This document shows, piece after piece, positions 15,603 to 24,143 of a stretch of 51,596 nucleotides of DNA. The notes beneath the pieces were generated by a model, which was not told where the DNA came from, ran no database searches, and worked only from the letters and a program-made list of their open reading frames with translations. How positions within the stretch are numbered: position 1 is the stretch's first letter; each line of letters starts with the position of its first letter. Position numbers and translations under genes: made by a program. This DNA is from Arthrobacter sp. SO5 (GTDB lineage Bacteria; Actinomycetota; Actinomycetes; Actinomycetales; Micrococcaceae): assembly GCF_020532805.1 (NCBI RefSeq), contig NZ_MQTQ01000072.1:21174-72769 (forward strand), written 5' to 3'.

Positions 15603-16495
15603 GTAAATAGTGCCCCTTCAAAGTCGGCAGAGTATTCGGCGTGTCCGTCCGAGTACACGGTCAGCCAGGAGAACTCGAACTCACCGCGAAGCCGGGGTCC
15701 GTCCACAAAGAACAGGGCGGTGGCCAGCGCGTCGGCCACCATCGCCGTCCCGGCCATGGCCCAGCTCGCGACGACGGTGCGCACCGGGACTCCCGTGGTG
15801 CCGTCCAGGACGTGGTGCAGCCCGTCGCCCCACGCCCGGCGGTTGGCGGCAGAGGCGCAGAGCGCCCCGGCCCCGAGGCTGACGACGCCGATCGCGCGGC
15901 TGGGATCGTAGGGGTGTTCCAGCGCCACCTCAACCGGTGCGGCGGCGCGGCCGGAGGCGGGCTCCCCGCCCGCGTTCAGCAGGTCACCGCTGGCGTCGAT
16001 GAAATGCTCGTCGAGGCCGGCCGCGAGGAGTTCGGCCGAGAGCAGGTCCGCGAGCTGGCCTTTTCCGGCCGCCCCGACGTCGATCACCACCGGCGCCCTG
16101 GTGGTCAGCACGGCGCCCTGCCAGTCCAGTACCTTCTCCCACGGCGGCGCGGGCTGCGGAGGGCCACCGGGGCGCAGCGAGTACCCGGCGTCGTAGCCCA
16201 GCTGTTCCAGGCTGCCGCCAATCAGCGGGGTCATGGCACCGCCGCTGAGCCGGTACAGGGTCCTATACAGGTGCCCCAGGGCTGCGGCGCCGGGTGGAAG
16301 TTCATAGCGCCCCGGCTGCCGGGCAGCGCCGGCAACCAGGGAATCGGGCCGGAAGCGGGACCATACAGCGTCATAGTCCGCCACCGAGGCCAGAATGCGG
16401 CGACGGATCCCACCGGGCAGCGGGGAGGGCGTGGAGATGGCCCAACGGGTACCAATCCCGTCGAAGCTGAAGTCCGTCCAGCCCGGATGCGGCAC
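15599..16495 (-). CDS. apbE: ApbE-family FAD:protein FMN transferase
   Basis: This 298-residue protein begins at a GTG at 16493-16495 preceded by AAGGAGG. Family features are the opening FSFDGIGTRWAIS, a TGGA-like segment LSGGAMTPLIGGSLEQLGYDAG, VIDVGAAGKGQLAD (the conserved GxxxKG nucleotide region), FIDASGDLLNAGG and GLHHVLDGTTGVPV. ApbE transfers FMN from FAD onto Thr/Ser of target proteins. No signal peptide or lipobox is visible at the N-terminus, unlike the periplasmic enzymes of Gram-negative bacteria. It lies 32 bases after the FMN-binding lipoprotein gene and overlaps the RnfD-like gene, so its targets are most simply those neighbours. Confidence 0.92.
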   Translation of the reverse strand: MPHPGWTDFSFDGIGTRWAISTPSPLPGGIRRRILASVADYDAVWSRFRPDSLVAGAARQPGRYELPPGAAALGHLYRTLYRLSGGAMTPLIGGSLEQLGYDAGYSLRPGGPPQPAPPWEKVLDWQGAVLTTRAPVVIDVGAAGKGQLADLLSAELLAAGLDEHFIDASGDLLNAGGEPASGRAAAPVEVALEHPYDPSRAIGVVSLGAGALCASAANRRAWGDGLHHVLDGTTGVPVRTVVASWAMAGTAMVADALATALFFVDGPRLRGEFEFSWLTVYSDGHAEYSADFEGALFT

Positions 16496-16527
16496 ATGCC
16501 CTCCTTAACGGCCCGGCTGCCGGGTGC

Positions 16528-16974
16528 CTACTTGGCGTCGCCCTTGATCTTGTCCACGGCCTGGTTGAAGCCGCCGCTGGTGAGCGAGGACCCGGCTACC
16601 TTGGAGACCTTGATCTCATCAAGTTTTTTGCCGACGATCTGGGATTTGATGCCGCCGGCGAACTCGCCCTGGAACTTCTTGGTGTTGGGGTTGGAGGGGT
16701 GCGGGGTGATCTGGACATCCGACACGGCCCCGCCGGCCAGCGTCAGTTTGACGCCCACCGTCTCGGTGCCGTTGGGCGAGGTGTAGTTGCCATCGGCGGA
16801 GTAAATGCCGTCCGTGTAGCCCGCAGCGCCGGCGGCCGCTCCGGCAGTGGCCGCCGCAGGCGGGGTATCCGCCTGGGCGGCGGGGGTCTGGGCAGGGGCG
16901 CAGCCGGCTGCGGTCCCGGCCAGGGACAGGCCGGCGATGCCGACAAGGACGCTTTTCCGGAGTGAGGTATTCAT
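16528..16974 (-). CDS. FMN-binding domain lipoprotein
   Basis: A 148-residue protein read from the ATG at 16972-16974. The N-terminus MNTSLRKSVLVGIAGLSLAG is a signal peptide ending in a weak lipobox TAAGC (Cys25), followed by a Pro/Ala linker and an FMN_bind domain (PF04205-like) from about residue 53 (GYTDGIYSADGNY). The flavinylation region near the C-terminus reads VAGSSLTSGGFNQAV (126-140). Compared with the usual SGATxTS, the acceptor position is Ser130. An upstream in-frame ATG (17064) would lie across the leader repeats and destroy the signal peptide. It is the first gene of the cluster and is expected to be a membrane-tethered electron carrier outside the cytoplasmic membrane. Confidence 0.88.
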   Translation of the reverse strand: MNTSLRKSVLVGIAGLSLAGTAAGCAPAQTPAAQADTPPAAATAGAAAGAAGYTDGIYSADGNYTSPNGTETVGVKLTLAGGAVSDVQITPHPSNPNTKKFQGEFAGGIKSQIVGKKLDEIKVSKVAGSSLTSGGFNQAVDKIKGDAK

Positions 16975-17012
16975 GCGCGACTCGATTCGTTGGCGAAGAT
17001 CGGACGGGGCTG

Positions 17013-17053
17013 GAAAGCGGGTGACTGAAAGCGGGTGACTGAAGGCGGGTGAC
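17013..17053. repeat. 14-bp tandem repeat, three copies, in leader of flavoprotein cluster
   Basis: The unit GAAAGCGGGTGACT occurs at 17013-17026 and 17027-17040 exactly, and at 17041-17053 with one change and a missing last base. It lies 39-79 bases upstream of the FMN-binding protein start (minus strand). Such direct repeats could be tandem protein-binding sites or a replication-slippage product. Confidence 0.85.
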
Positions 17054-17059
17054 ACCAAT

Positions 17060-17071
17060 GACAACGTTGTC
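17060..17071. promoter_or_regulatory. Palindromic operator candidate (LacI-like) upstream of flavoprotein cluster
   Basis: GACAACGTTGTC is a perfect 12-bp palindrome centred on CG. The core AACGTT with flanking TGAC/GTC resembles operators bound by LacI-family repressors. It stands between the divergent FMN-protein and argS starts, close to the 14-bp repeats. No LacI-type gene is in the window, so the regulator is unidentified. Confidence 0.4.
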
Positions 17072-17208
17072 CTTAGCGTAATGGTTCACTTCGGGCTGCG
17101 GCGTGGGAAAAACTTGGGAGTTCCGGGTGGCGTGCCCGCGCCACCGCCCGTCCGTCACGACGTGCGCCAGATTCCGCCACACTGCGGGGCCACCGGTAGG
17201 CTGGAACC

Positions 17209-18873
17209 GTGACCCCAGAAGAACTCTCCCTCGCCATATCCGCCTGCCTGAAGGACGCCGTCGCCGCCGGTGAAATCGGACTCTCCGCAGCCGATCTCCC
17301 GGCCGAGGTGCGCGTTGAGCGGCCGAAGAACAGGGACCACGGGGACTGGGCCACCAACATCGCCCTGCAGCTGGCCAAAGCAGCCGGCACCAATCCGCGG
17401 GAGTTCGCCTCCGTCCTGAGTGCCCGGCTGAAGTCCATCGACGGGGTGTCCGCCGTCGACATCGCCGGACCGGGCTTCCTGAATATCACGGTGGACGCAG
17501 GGGCTGCCGGCGCCCTCGCCAAGGCGATTGTCGAGGCCGGAGCCGGTTACGGCACCAACACGGCGCTCGCAGGCCACACCGTGAACATGGAGTTCGTCTC
17601 GGCCAACCCCACCGGGCCGCTGCACATCGGGCACACCCGCTGGGCCGCGCTTGGCGATTCGATCGCCCGGGTGCTCCGGGCCTCCGGCGCGGACGTCACG
17701 GCCGAGTACTACGTCAACGACGCCGGCTCGCAGATGAACGTCTTTGCCCACTCCGTGCTCGCCAGGCTCCACGGCCGCGGCGTGCCCGAGGGCGGCTACC
17801 CGGGCGAGTACATCGCGGAGCTCGGACACGAGGTCCTGACGCAGCACCCGGACATCCGCGAACTGACCGACGCTGCGGCGCTGCCGGTGATCCGCGGCGC
17901 TGCGTACAAGGCCCAGCTGCACGACATCAAGCAGACCCTGGCAGGCTTCGGCGTCGACTTCGACGTCTACTTCTCCGAGCAGGAACTGCACGACGCCGGC
18001 GCGATCGAGGACGCCGTCGCCCGGCTCCGGGAGCAGGGCCACGTTTTCGACGACGGCGGTGCCGTCTGGTTGCGCACCACCGACTTTGGCGACGACAAGG
18101 ACCGCGTGATGATCCGCGCGAACGGAGAGCCGACGTATTTCGCCGCGGATGCCGCCTACTACCTGTCCAAAAAGGACCGCGGCTACACCGAGAAGATCTA
18201 CCTGCTCGGCGCGGACCACCACGGCTACATCAACCGGCTCAAGGCCATCGCCGCCGCCGCCGGGGACGACCCCGAGGTCAACATCGAGATCCTGATCGGC
18301 CAGCTGGTCTCCGTCAACGGCGCCAAGCTGTCCAAACGGGCAGGGAACATCATCGAGCTCAAGGACCTCATCTCCTGGCTCGGCAAGGACGCCGTCAGGT
18401 ACTCGCTGGCCCGCTTCCCGGCAGATTCGCCGCTGACCCTGGACCCCGAGCTGCTCAAGAAGCACAGCAACGAGAACCCCGTGTTCTACGTCCAGTACGC
18501 ACACGCCCGCTCCCGCGGCACGGCACGCAACGCCGTCGCGGCCGGAGTGGAGCGCCGTGTGGACGGCAAAGACAGCTTCGACGCTTCGCTGCTGGACCAC
18601 CCGACCGAAAACGAGCTGCTTTCCTACCTGGGCAGCTACCCCTCGATCGTGGCCAGGGCCGCCGAGTTGCGCGAGCCCCACCGCGTCGCGCGCCACCTCG
18701 AGCTCATCGCCGGCGCCTACCACCGCTGGTATGACGCCTGCCGCGTGGCGCCGCAGGGCGAGGAACCCATCACGGACGTCAACCGCACCCGGCTCTGGCT
18801 CAACGACGCCACAAGCCAGGTGCTCGCCAACGGACTGGAACTGCTGGGCGTCTCGGCGCCGGAACGGATGTAA
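17209..18873 (+). CDS. argS: Arginyl-tRNA synthetase
   Basis: A 554-residue class I aminoacyl-tRNA synthetase starting at GTG. The N-terminal Add-1 domain (about 1-105) is followed by the HIGH motif within NPTGPLHIGHTRW (His139-His142). The KMSKS-equivalent loop is KLSKR at 373-377 in NGAKLSKRAGNIIEL. The C-terminal helical anticodon-binding (DALR) domain ends LLGVSAPERM. The enzyme charges tRNA-Arg with arginine in the cytoplasm. It opens the block argS-lysA-hom-thrC-thrB; lysA begins 5 bases after its stop. The order argS-lysA-hom matches M. tuberculosis. Confidence 0.97.
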   Translation: MTPEELSLAISACLKDAVAAGEIGLSAADLPAEVRVERPKNRDHGDWATNIALQLAKAAGTNPREFASVLSARLKSIDGVSAVDIAGPGFLNITVDAGAAGALAKAIVEAGAGYGTNTALAGHTVNMEFVSANPTGPLHIGHTRWAALGDSIARVLRASGADVTAEYYVNDAGSQMNVFAHSVLARLHGRGVPEGGYPGEYIAELGHEVLTQHPDIRELTDAAALPVIRGAAYKAQLHDIKQTLAGFGVDFDVYFSEQELHDAGAIEDAVARLREQGHVFDDGGAVWLRTTDFGDDKDRVMIRANGEPTYFAADAAYYLSKKDRGYTEKIYLLGADHHGYINRLKAIAAAAGDDPEVNIEILIGQLVSVNGAKLSKRAGNIIELKDLISWLGKDAVRYSLARFPADSPLTLDPELLKKHSNENPVFYVQYAHARSRGTARNAVAAGVERRVDGKDSFDASLLDHPTENELLSYLGSYPSIVARAAELREPHRVARHLELIAGAYHRWYDACRVAPQGEEPITDVNRTRLWLNDATSQVLANGLELLGVSAPERM

Positions 18874-18878
18874 CCGCC

Positions 18879-20366
18879 ATGACCACGAACCCGTCCACCG
18901 CTGCACCCTCCCCGCTCGCCCCGGACTGGCTCGCCGTCCCGGACGACCTCAACGCCCTGCACGAACCGATGTGGGCCGGCGGTGTCGAGCGCAACGACGG
19001 CGGCGAACTCACCATCGACGGACTGGCCGTCAGCGACCTCCAGCGCCAGTTCGGCACGCCCCTGTTTGTGATGAGCGAGAACGATTTCCGCGCCCGGGCC
19101 CGGGCCTTCTCCGATGCCTTCAACGACGCCTTCGCCGACATCTGCGGGGGAGTGGATGTGTACTACGCCGGCAAATCCTTCCTCTGCACGTCGGTGGTCC
19201 GCTGGGTGGAGGAGGAGGGGCTGCGGCTGGACACGGCCTCCGGCGGGGAACTCGCCGTCGCCGCCCGTGCGGGGATCCCGGGTGCCGACGTCGCGCTGCA
19301 CGGCAACAACAAGTCCGACGCCGAGATCCACCGCGCCCTGGACATGAAACTGGGCCGGATCGTCGTCGACAGCCTCGCCGAACTGGACCGCGTCGCGAAG
19401 ATCGCAGCCGCCCGCGGCGAAACGGCGAAGGTGATGCTGCGGCTGACCCCGGGCGTGCACGCCCACACCCACGAGTTCATCGCCACGGCGCATGAGGACC
19501 AGAAGTTCGGCCTCTCCATGGCCGGGGATTCCACCGAACAGGCCGGGCTCTCCGCGGCCGAGGAAGCCGTGGCTGCAGCCTCGGGCTACGCCAGCGTGGA
19601 ACTGCTGGGCCTGCACTGCCACATCGGCTCGCAGATCTTCGAGCCGGACGGCTTCGCGCTCGCCGCGGAGAAGCTCCTGGACTTCCTCGCCGCCATGCAG
19701 GCCAAGTATTCGATCGTGCTGCCCGAACTGGACCTCGGCGGCGGGTACGGCATCGCCTACACCCCGGTGGACACCCCGCGGCCGGCTGCCGAGATCGCCC
19801 AGGCGATGGCCGCCGTCGTCCGCTCAAAATGCGCAGAGCTGGGCATTGCCGCGCCGCGGATTTCGATCGAACCCGGCCGGGCCATCGTCGGCAGCACCAC
19901 GTTCACGCTCTACGAGGTGGGTACCCTCAAGACGGTCCGGGTGGATGCGCCGGCGCCCGACGCCGGCGATCCGGACGCACACGCAGCGAAAAACGTTACG
20001 TACCCGCGCCGGTATGTGTCGGTGGACGGCGGCATGAGCGATAACCCCCGTCCGGTGCTGTATGACGCGGATTACTCGGCAATCCTGGCCTCCCGCGCCT
20101 CTGCCGCGGCCCCGCAACTGTCCCGCGTAGTGGGCAAACATTGCGAGAGCGGCGACATAGTTGTTAGAGATGTATACCTGCCCGAGGACGTGGCAGCCGG
20201 TGACCTGCTCGCTGTACCGGGGACCGGCGCCTACTGCTGGGCCCTGTCCAGCAACTACAACTATCTGGCCCGGCCGGGCGTTGTCGCTGTGCGCGACGGA
20301 TCTGCCCGGCTGATTGTCCGCGGGGAAACCGAAGAAGATCTGCTCAACCGCGACATGGGAGTCTGA
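18879..20366 (+). CDS. lysA: Diaminopimelate decarboxylase
   Basis: A 495-residue fold-type III PLP enzyme catalysing the last step of lysine synthesis (meso-diaminopimelate to lysine). The PLP lysine is Lys99 in VYYAGKSFLC. Further motifs are HCHIGSQ, a glycine-rich phosphate loop LDLGGGYGI, EPGRAIVG, and CESGDIV, the catalytic cysteine region supplied by the second subunit. It is somewhat longer than the E. coli enzyme owing to an N-terminal extension typical of Actinobacteria. Its stop is directly followed by the hom ATG with no spacing, so expression is probably coupled. The neighbours hom and argS fit a biosynthetic operon. Confidence 0.97.
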   Translation: MTTNPSTAAPSPLAPDWLAVPDDLNALHEPMWAGGVERNDGGELTIDGLAVSDLQRQFGTPLFVMSENDFRARARAFSDAFNDAFADICGGVDVYYAGKSFLCTSVVRWVEEEGLRLDTASGGELAVAARAGIPGADVALHGNNKSDAEIHRALDMKLGRIVVDSLAELDRVAKIAAARGETAKVMLRLTPGVHAHTHEFIATAHEDQKFGLSMAGDSTEQAGLSAAEEAVAAASGYASVELLGLHCHIGSQIFEPDGFALAAEKLLDFLAAMQAKYSIVLPELDLGGGYGIAYTPVDTPRPAAEIAQAMAAVVRSKCAELGIAAPRISIEPGRAIVGSTTFTLYEVGTLKTVRVDAPAPDAGDPDAHAAKNVTYPRRYVSVDGGMSDNPRPVLYDADYSAILASRASAAAPQLSRVVGKHCESGDIVVRDVYLPEDVAAGDLLAVPGTGAYCWALSSNYNYLARPGVVAVRDGSARLIVRGETEEDLLNRDMGV

Positions 20367-21725
20367 ATGACTGAATTGCGAACCCTGAAAGTGGCCCTGC
20401 TGGGCTGCGGCAATGTCGGGGCCCAGGTTGCGCGCATTCTCCTTGACGACGCGGACATGCTGGCGTCCCGTGCCGGGGCCCGGCTGCAGCTGAGCGGCAT
20501 CGCGGTCCGCGATGTCGACGCCGCCCGCGACGTGGACCTGCCGCGGGAGCTGTTCACCACCGACGCCGAATCCCTCGTCAAGGACGCGGACCTCGTGATC
20601 GAGCTGATGGGCGGCATCGAACCGGCCCGGAGCCTGATCCTGACCGCGATGCGCCACGGCGCCTGCGTTGTCACCGGTAACAAGGCGCTGGTGGCCAAGG
20701 AGGGTCCGGTCCTCCACGAGGAAGCCGACAAGGCCGGTGTGCAGCTGTCCTACGAGGCTGCCGTGGCCGGCGCGATCCCGATCCTGCGGCCCATCCGCGA
20801 CAGCCTCTCCGGCGACCGGATCACCCGCGTTCTCGGCATCGTCAACGGCACCACAAACTTCATCCTGGACCAGATGGACTCGACCGGGGCGCAATTCGCC
20901 GATGCCCTGGCCGAGGCCCAGCGCCTGGGCTACGCGGAAGCGGATCCCACCGCCGACATCGAGGGCCACGACGCCGCCTCCAAGGCCGCGATCCTTGCCT
21001 CGCTGTCCTTCCACACGCGGTTCTCCCTCGATGATGTGTATTGCGAGGGCATCAGCTCCGTCACCGCCGCCGACATCGCCGCGGCGAAGGACGCAGGCTT
21101 TGTCATCAAGCTGCTGGCGATCGCGGAGAAACTACCCGCCGCAGGCACAAAGACAGGCACTAAAACAGGCACGGAAACAGACGGCGACGGCGGGACGGGC
21201 ATCTCCGTCCGCGTGCACCCGACGTTGTTGCCGCGCGAGCACCCGATGGCAGCAGTCCGCGGTGCGTTCAACGCGGTGTTCATCGAAGCCGAAAACGCCG
21301 GCGAGCTCATGTTCTACGGCCAGGGTGCCGGCGGCACGCCGACAGCCTCCGCCGTGATGGGTGACCTCATCTCTGCCGCCCGCAGCATCGTCCTGGGCGG
21401 CCCCGGCCGCGCGGAGACCACAACGGGGCAGGTCTCGGCGTTGCCTATCACCGCCGCGGTCACGAGCTACTACATCGGCCTCGACGTCGCGGACCAGCCC
21501 GGCGTCCTCGCTCGGATCGCCCAGCTCTTCGCGGAGCACGGCGTCTCCATTGAAATCATGCGCCAGACCATCCAGCGCGACGCGCACTCCCGCGTGGAGT
21601 CAGCGGAACTGCGGATCGTGACCCACCGCGCAAGCGAGGCTGCACTCGCAGCCACCGTCGAGGCCGTCAAGGCCCTGGACGTCATCAATTCCGTTACATC
21701 CGTGCTGCGGGTAGAAGGAGTCTAA
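20367..21725 (+). CDS. hom: Homoserine dehydrogenase
   Basis: A 452-residue protein with an N-terminal NAD(P)-binding motif LLGCGNVGAQVA, the substrate region GIVNGTTNFILDQM, ADPTADIEGHDAASKAAIL with the catalytic-region Asp/Lys residues, and a C-terminal ACT domain (about 365-445, YYIGLDVADQPGVLARIAQLF) for feedback inhibition by threonine. It reduces aspartate semialdehyde to homoserine at the branch to threonine and methionine. A short low-complexity Thr/Gly/Lys insert (TKTGTKTGTETDGDG, about 258-272) is encoded by near-repeated ACAGGCAC units and looks like local slippage in a surface loop. The start abuts the lysA stop and the stop abuts the thrC start. Confidence 0.97.
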   Translation: MTELRTLKVALLGCGNVGAQVARILLDDADMLASRAGARLQLSGIAVRDVDAARDVDLPRELFTTDAESLVKDADLVIELMGGIEPARSLILTAMRHGACVVTGNKALVAKEGPVLHEEADKAGVQLSYEAAVAGAIPILRPIRDSLSGDRITRVLGIVNGTTNFILDQMDSTGAQFADALAEAQRLGYAEADPTADIEGHDAASKAAILASLSFHTRFSLDDVYCEGISSVTAADIAAAKDAGFVIKLLAIAEKLPAAGTKTGTKTGTETDGDGGTGISVRVHPTLLPREHPMAAVRGAFNAVFIEAENAGELMFYGQGAGGTPTASAVMGDLISAARSIVLGGPGRAETTTGQVSALPITAAVTSYYIGLDVADQPGVLARIAQLFAEHGVSIEIMRQTIQRDAHSRVESAELRIVTHRASEAALAATVEAVKALDVINSVTSVLRVEGV

Positions 21726-22832
21726 GTGGCTCACCAATGGCGCGGCGTCATCCGCGAATACGCCGAACGTCTTCCGGTCACCGAGGCCACCGAGGTCATC
21801 ACCCTAGGCGAGGGCGGCACGCCGCTGGTGCACGCCAAGCAGCTCTCCGAGCTGACAGGCAGCGCCGTCTACCTCAAAGTCGAGGGCATGAACCCCACGG
21901 GCTCCTTCAAGGACCGCGGCATGACCATGGCCATGACGGCCGCCGTTGCGGCCGGCGCCAAGGCGGTGGTCTGCGCGTCCACGGGGAACACCTCCGCCTC
22001 CGCCGCGGCCTACGCGACGGCGGCCGGGCTCAAGTGTGTGGTGCTGGTGCCCGAAGGCAAGATCTCGATGGGAAAGCTCAGCCAGGCGATCGCGCACGGC
22101 GCGACGCTGCTTCAGGTGGACGGAAACTTCGATGACTGCCTGGACATCGCCCGCAAGCTGGGGGAGTCCTACCCGGTATTCCTGGTCAACTCCGTCAACC
22201 CGGCGCGGATCCAGGGCCAGAAAACCGGCGCCTTCGAGGTGGTCGACTGGCTTGGTGACGCACCGGACATCCATGTCCTCCCCGTCGGCAACGCCGGCAA
22301 CATCACCGCGTACTGGAAGGGCTACAAGGAGTACTGCGCGCCCTTCGAATCCGCCACGGCCGGAACGCTGCCCGCGGTCTCCACGAAGACCCCCGTCATG
22401 TGGGGCTTCCAGGCTGCCGGGGCGGCACCGTTCGTCGCCGGCCACCCGATCACCGAACCCGACACCATCGCCACGGCGATCCGGATCGGAAACCCTGCGT
22501 CGTGGGACACCGCCGTCGCGGCCCGTGACGAGTCCGGTGGCGTGATCGAGGCCGTCACCGACGAGGAAATCCTGTCCGCCCACCGCTGGCTGTCCGCCCG
22601 CGAGGGCGTTTTTGTGGAACCGGGCTCCGCGGCCGGGGTCGCCGGTCTGATCAAGAAGCAGGCGGCCGGGGAGGTCCCGGCAGGCAAGACCATCGTCATC
22701 ACGGTCACCGGTCACGGACTCAAGGATCCGCAGTGGGCCCTGCGCACCGAGGACGGCAGCGAGGTCGAGCCTGTCAAGGTCGGCAACGACGTGGTCACTG
22801 TTGCCACCGCCCTGGGACTGGAAGAAGGATAA
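21726..22832 (+). CDS. thrC: Threonine synthase
   Basis: A 368-residue fold-type II PLP enzyme starting at GTG immediately after the hom stop. The PLP lysine is Lys62 in [11 protein letters not shown]; the [14 protein letters not shown] phosphate-binding block and [16 protein letters not shown] follow. It converts O-phosphohomoserine to threonine. Its length of about 360 residues is that of the short bacterial class that lacks the long N-terminal domain of the E. coli/yeast type. thrB starts 2 bases after its stop, consistent with one transcript hom-thrC-thrB. Confidence 0.97.
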   Translation: MAHQWRGVIREYAERLPVTEATEVITLGEGGTPLVHAKQLSELTGSAVYLKVEGMNPTGSFKDRGMTMAMTAAVAAGAKAVVCASTGNTSASAAAYATAAGLKCVVLVPEGKISMGKLSQAIAHGATLLQVDGNFDDCLDIARKLGESYPVFLVNSVNPARIQGQKTGAFEVVDWLGDAPDIHVLPVGNAGNITAYWKGYKEYCAPFESATAGTLPAVSTKTPVMWGFQAAGAAPFVAGHPITEPDTIATAIRIGNPASWDTAVAARDESGGVIEAVTDEEILSAHRWLSAREGVFVEPGSAAGVAGLIKKQAAGEVPAGKTIVITVTGHGLKDPQWALRTEDGSEVEPVKVGNDVVTVATALGLEEG

Positions 22833-22834
22833 CC

Positions 22835-23821
22835 GTGGAAACCACGATCACCGTCCCGGCCGAGTCCGCCGCCGCTGCACCGGCTGTTCCGGCCGGCCTG
22901 CAGGTGACGGTCCGGGTTCCGGCCACCAGCGCCAACCTGGGCCCGGGCTACGACAGCCTGGGCCTGGCACTGTCCCTGCATGACACACTGACCGTGGAAA
23001 CCCTGGCCGGTGGCGGGCTCGAATTCGAGCTCAGCGGTGAGGGCGCGGAAACGCTGCCCCGCGACGCGAACCACCTCGTGGTGAGGGCCATTACGGAGGC
23101 CCTGCACCGGCTGGGCTTCCGCCACGAGGGGCTGCGGATCACCGCGGAGAACGTCAATCCCCACGGCCGCGGGCTGGGTTCCTCAGCGTCGGCGGTGGTC
23201 GCTGCCGTCACTGCCGCGAACGCCCTGGTCCCGGAAGTATCACGCCGCGGCAAGGACTGGATCCTGCAGCTCACGAGCGAGATGGAAGGCCACCCTGACA
23301 ACGTCGCACCCGCCATATTCGGCGGACTGGCCTTGTCGTGGCAGGACAGTGACCAGTACAGCAGCACGTGCGCGACCGTGGCCCGTTCGGTGATTCCCGT
23401 CGTCGCCGTGCCGGACTTTGAGCTGTCCACGGAGGCCGCGCGCGCCCTGCTGCCCGCCTCGGTGGGCCACCACGCCGCAGCCATGAACTCGGGCCGGGCC
23501 GCCCTGCTGATTCACGCGCTCACGCAGGATCCGCAGTTCCTGCTGGCCGGCACGGAGGACTACCTGCACCAGAGCTACCGCGCCGAGGCGATGCGGCCCA
23601 GCGCGGACCTGATCGCCGCCCTGCGCCGTGCGGGCCACGCCGCCGTCGTGTCCGGTGCCGGTCCCACCGTGCTCGTGCTCGCCAACGGGGAGGCGGAAGC
23701 CCGCACGATCGTGGACTTCATCGGCTCCTTCACCGCAGCCAACACGCCGGAGGTGGGCTGGCGTGTGATGAAGCTGGCCGTCGACCTTGAAGGTGCTAAA
23801 GTGGAAGTGCACCGGCGGTAA
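22835..23821 (+). CDS. thrB: Homoserine kinase
   Basis: A 328-residue GHMP kinase. The GTG at 22835, two bases after the thrC stop, is preferred over an in-frame ATG at 22733 that would overlap thrC. Motifs: VRVPATSANLGPGYDSLG near the N-terminus, the ATP-binding loop NPHGRGLGSSASAVVAA, and the C-terminal GHAAVVSGAGPTVLVL. It phosphorylates homoserine for threonine synthase. It is the last gene of the threonine run; no clear terminator follows it before the rho leader. Confidence 0.96.
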   Translation: METTITVPAESAAAAPAVPAGLQVTVRVPATSANLGPGYDSLGLALSLHDTLTVETLAGGGLEFELSGEGAETLPRDANHLVVRAITEALHRLGFRHEGLRITAENVNPHGRGLGSSASAVVAAVTAANALVPEVSRRGKDWILQLTSEMEGHPDNVAPAIFGGLALSWQDSDQYSSTCATVARSVIPVVAVPDFELSTEAARALLPASVGHHAAAMNSGRAALLIHALTQDPQFLLAGTEDYLHQSYRAEAMRPSADLIAALRRAGHAAVVSGAGPTVLVLANGEAEARTIVDFIGSFTAANTPEVGWRVMKLAVDLEGAKVEVHRR

Positions 23822-23872
23822 ACACGCAGGCGGTAGGTTCTTAACCGTTCGAAGACCGCGATGTTGGCCAAG

Positions 23873-23902
23873 TTGCCGCTCTCATCTTTCACTGCGCAAT
23901 AT
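23873..23902 (+). promoter_or_regulatory. Possible rho promoter in a long leader
   Basis: TTGCCG (23873-23878) and CAATAT (23897-23902) with an 18-base spacer form a moderate sigma70-like promoter. This would leave a rho leader of over 230 bases. The whole 322-base gap (23822-24143) holds no gene I can support; long rho leaders fit the known autogenous control of rho by attenuation, which is inferred here. Confidence 0.35.
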
Positions 23903-24143
23903 TTTCCGGTGCCACCTGCTTTTGGTCTGACGCAGGATTCCGCAGACTCCATTTCTGCAGCCCTGACATGTCAGCCCGCCGTTCCTCGTTTTCGGGACGC
24001 GCCAGGTGAATCAGTATCCGGCCGTGCTGGCCAATATCCATCCGGCAAGGCCGAAATCCCGGCTGCAGATCTGAACTGCAGCCCAGATCAAATCATCGCG
24101 TCCAGCTCCTAGCCTGGACGCCGTCGAGGGGGAAGGATCCTTC

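Noticed and set aside
16974..17064. Longer start of the FMN-binding protein at 17064
   Set aside because: It would place the signal peptide 30 residues inside the protein and translate the tandem repeat; the ATG at 16974 gives a proper signal sequence.
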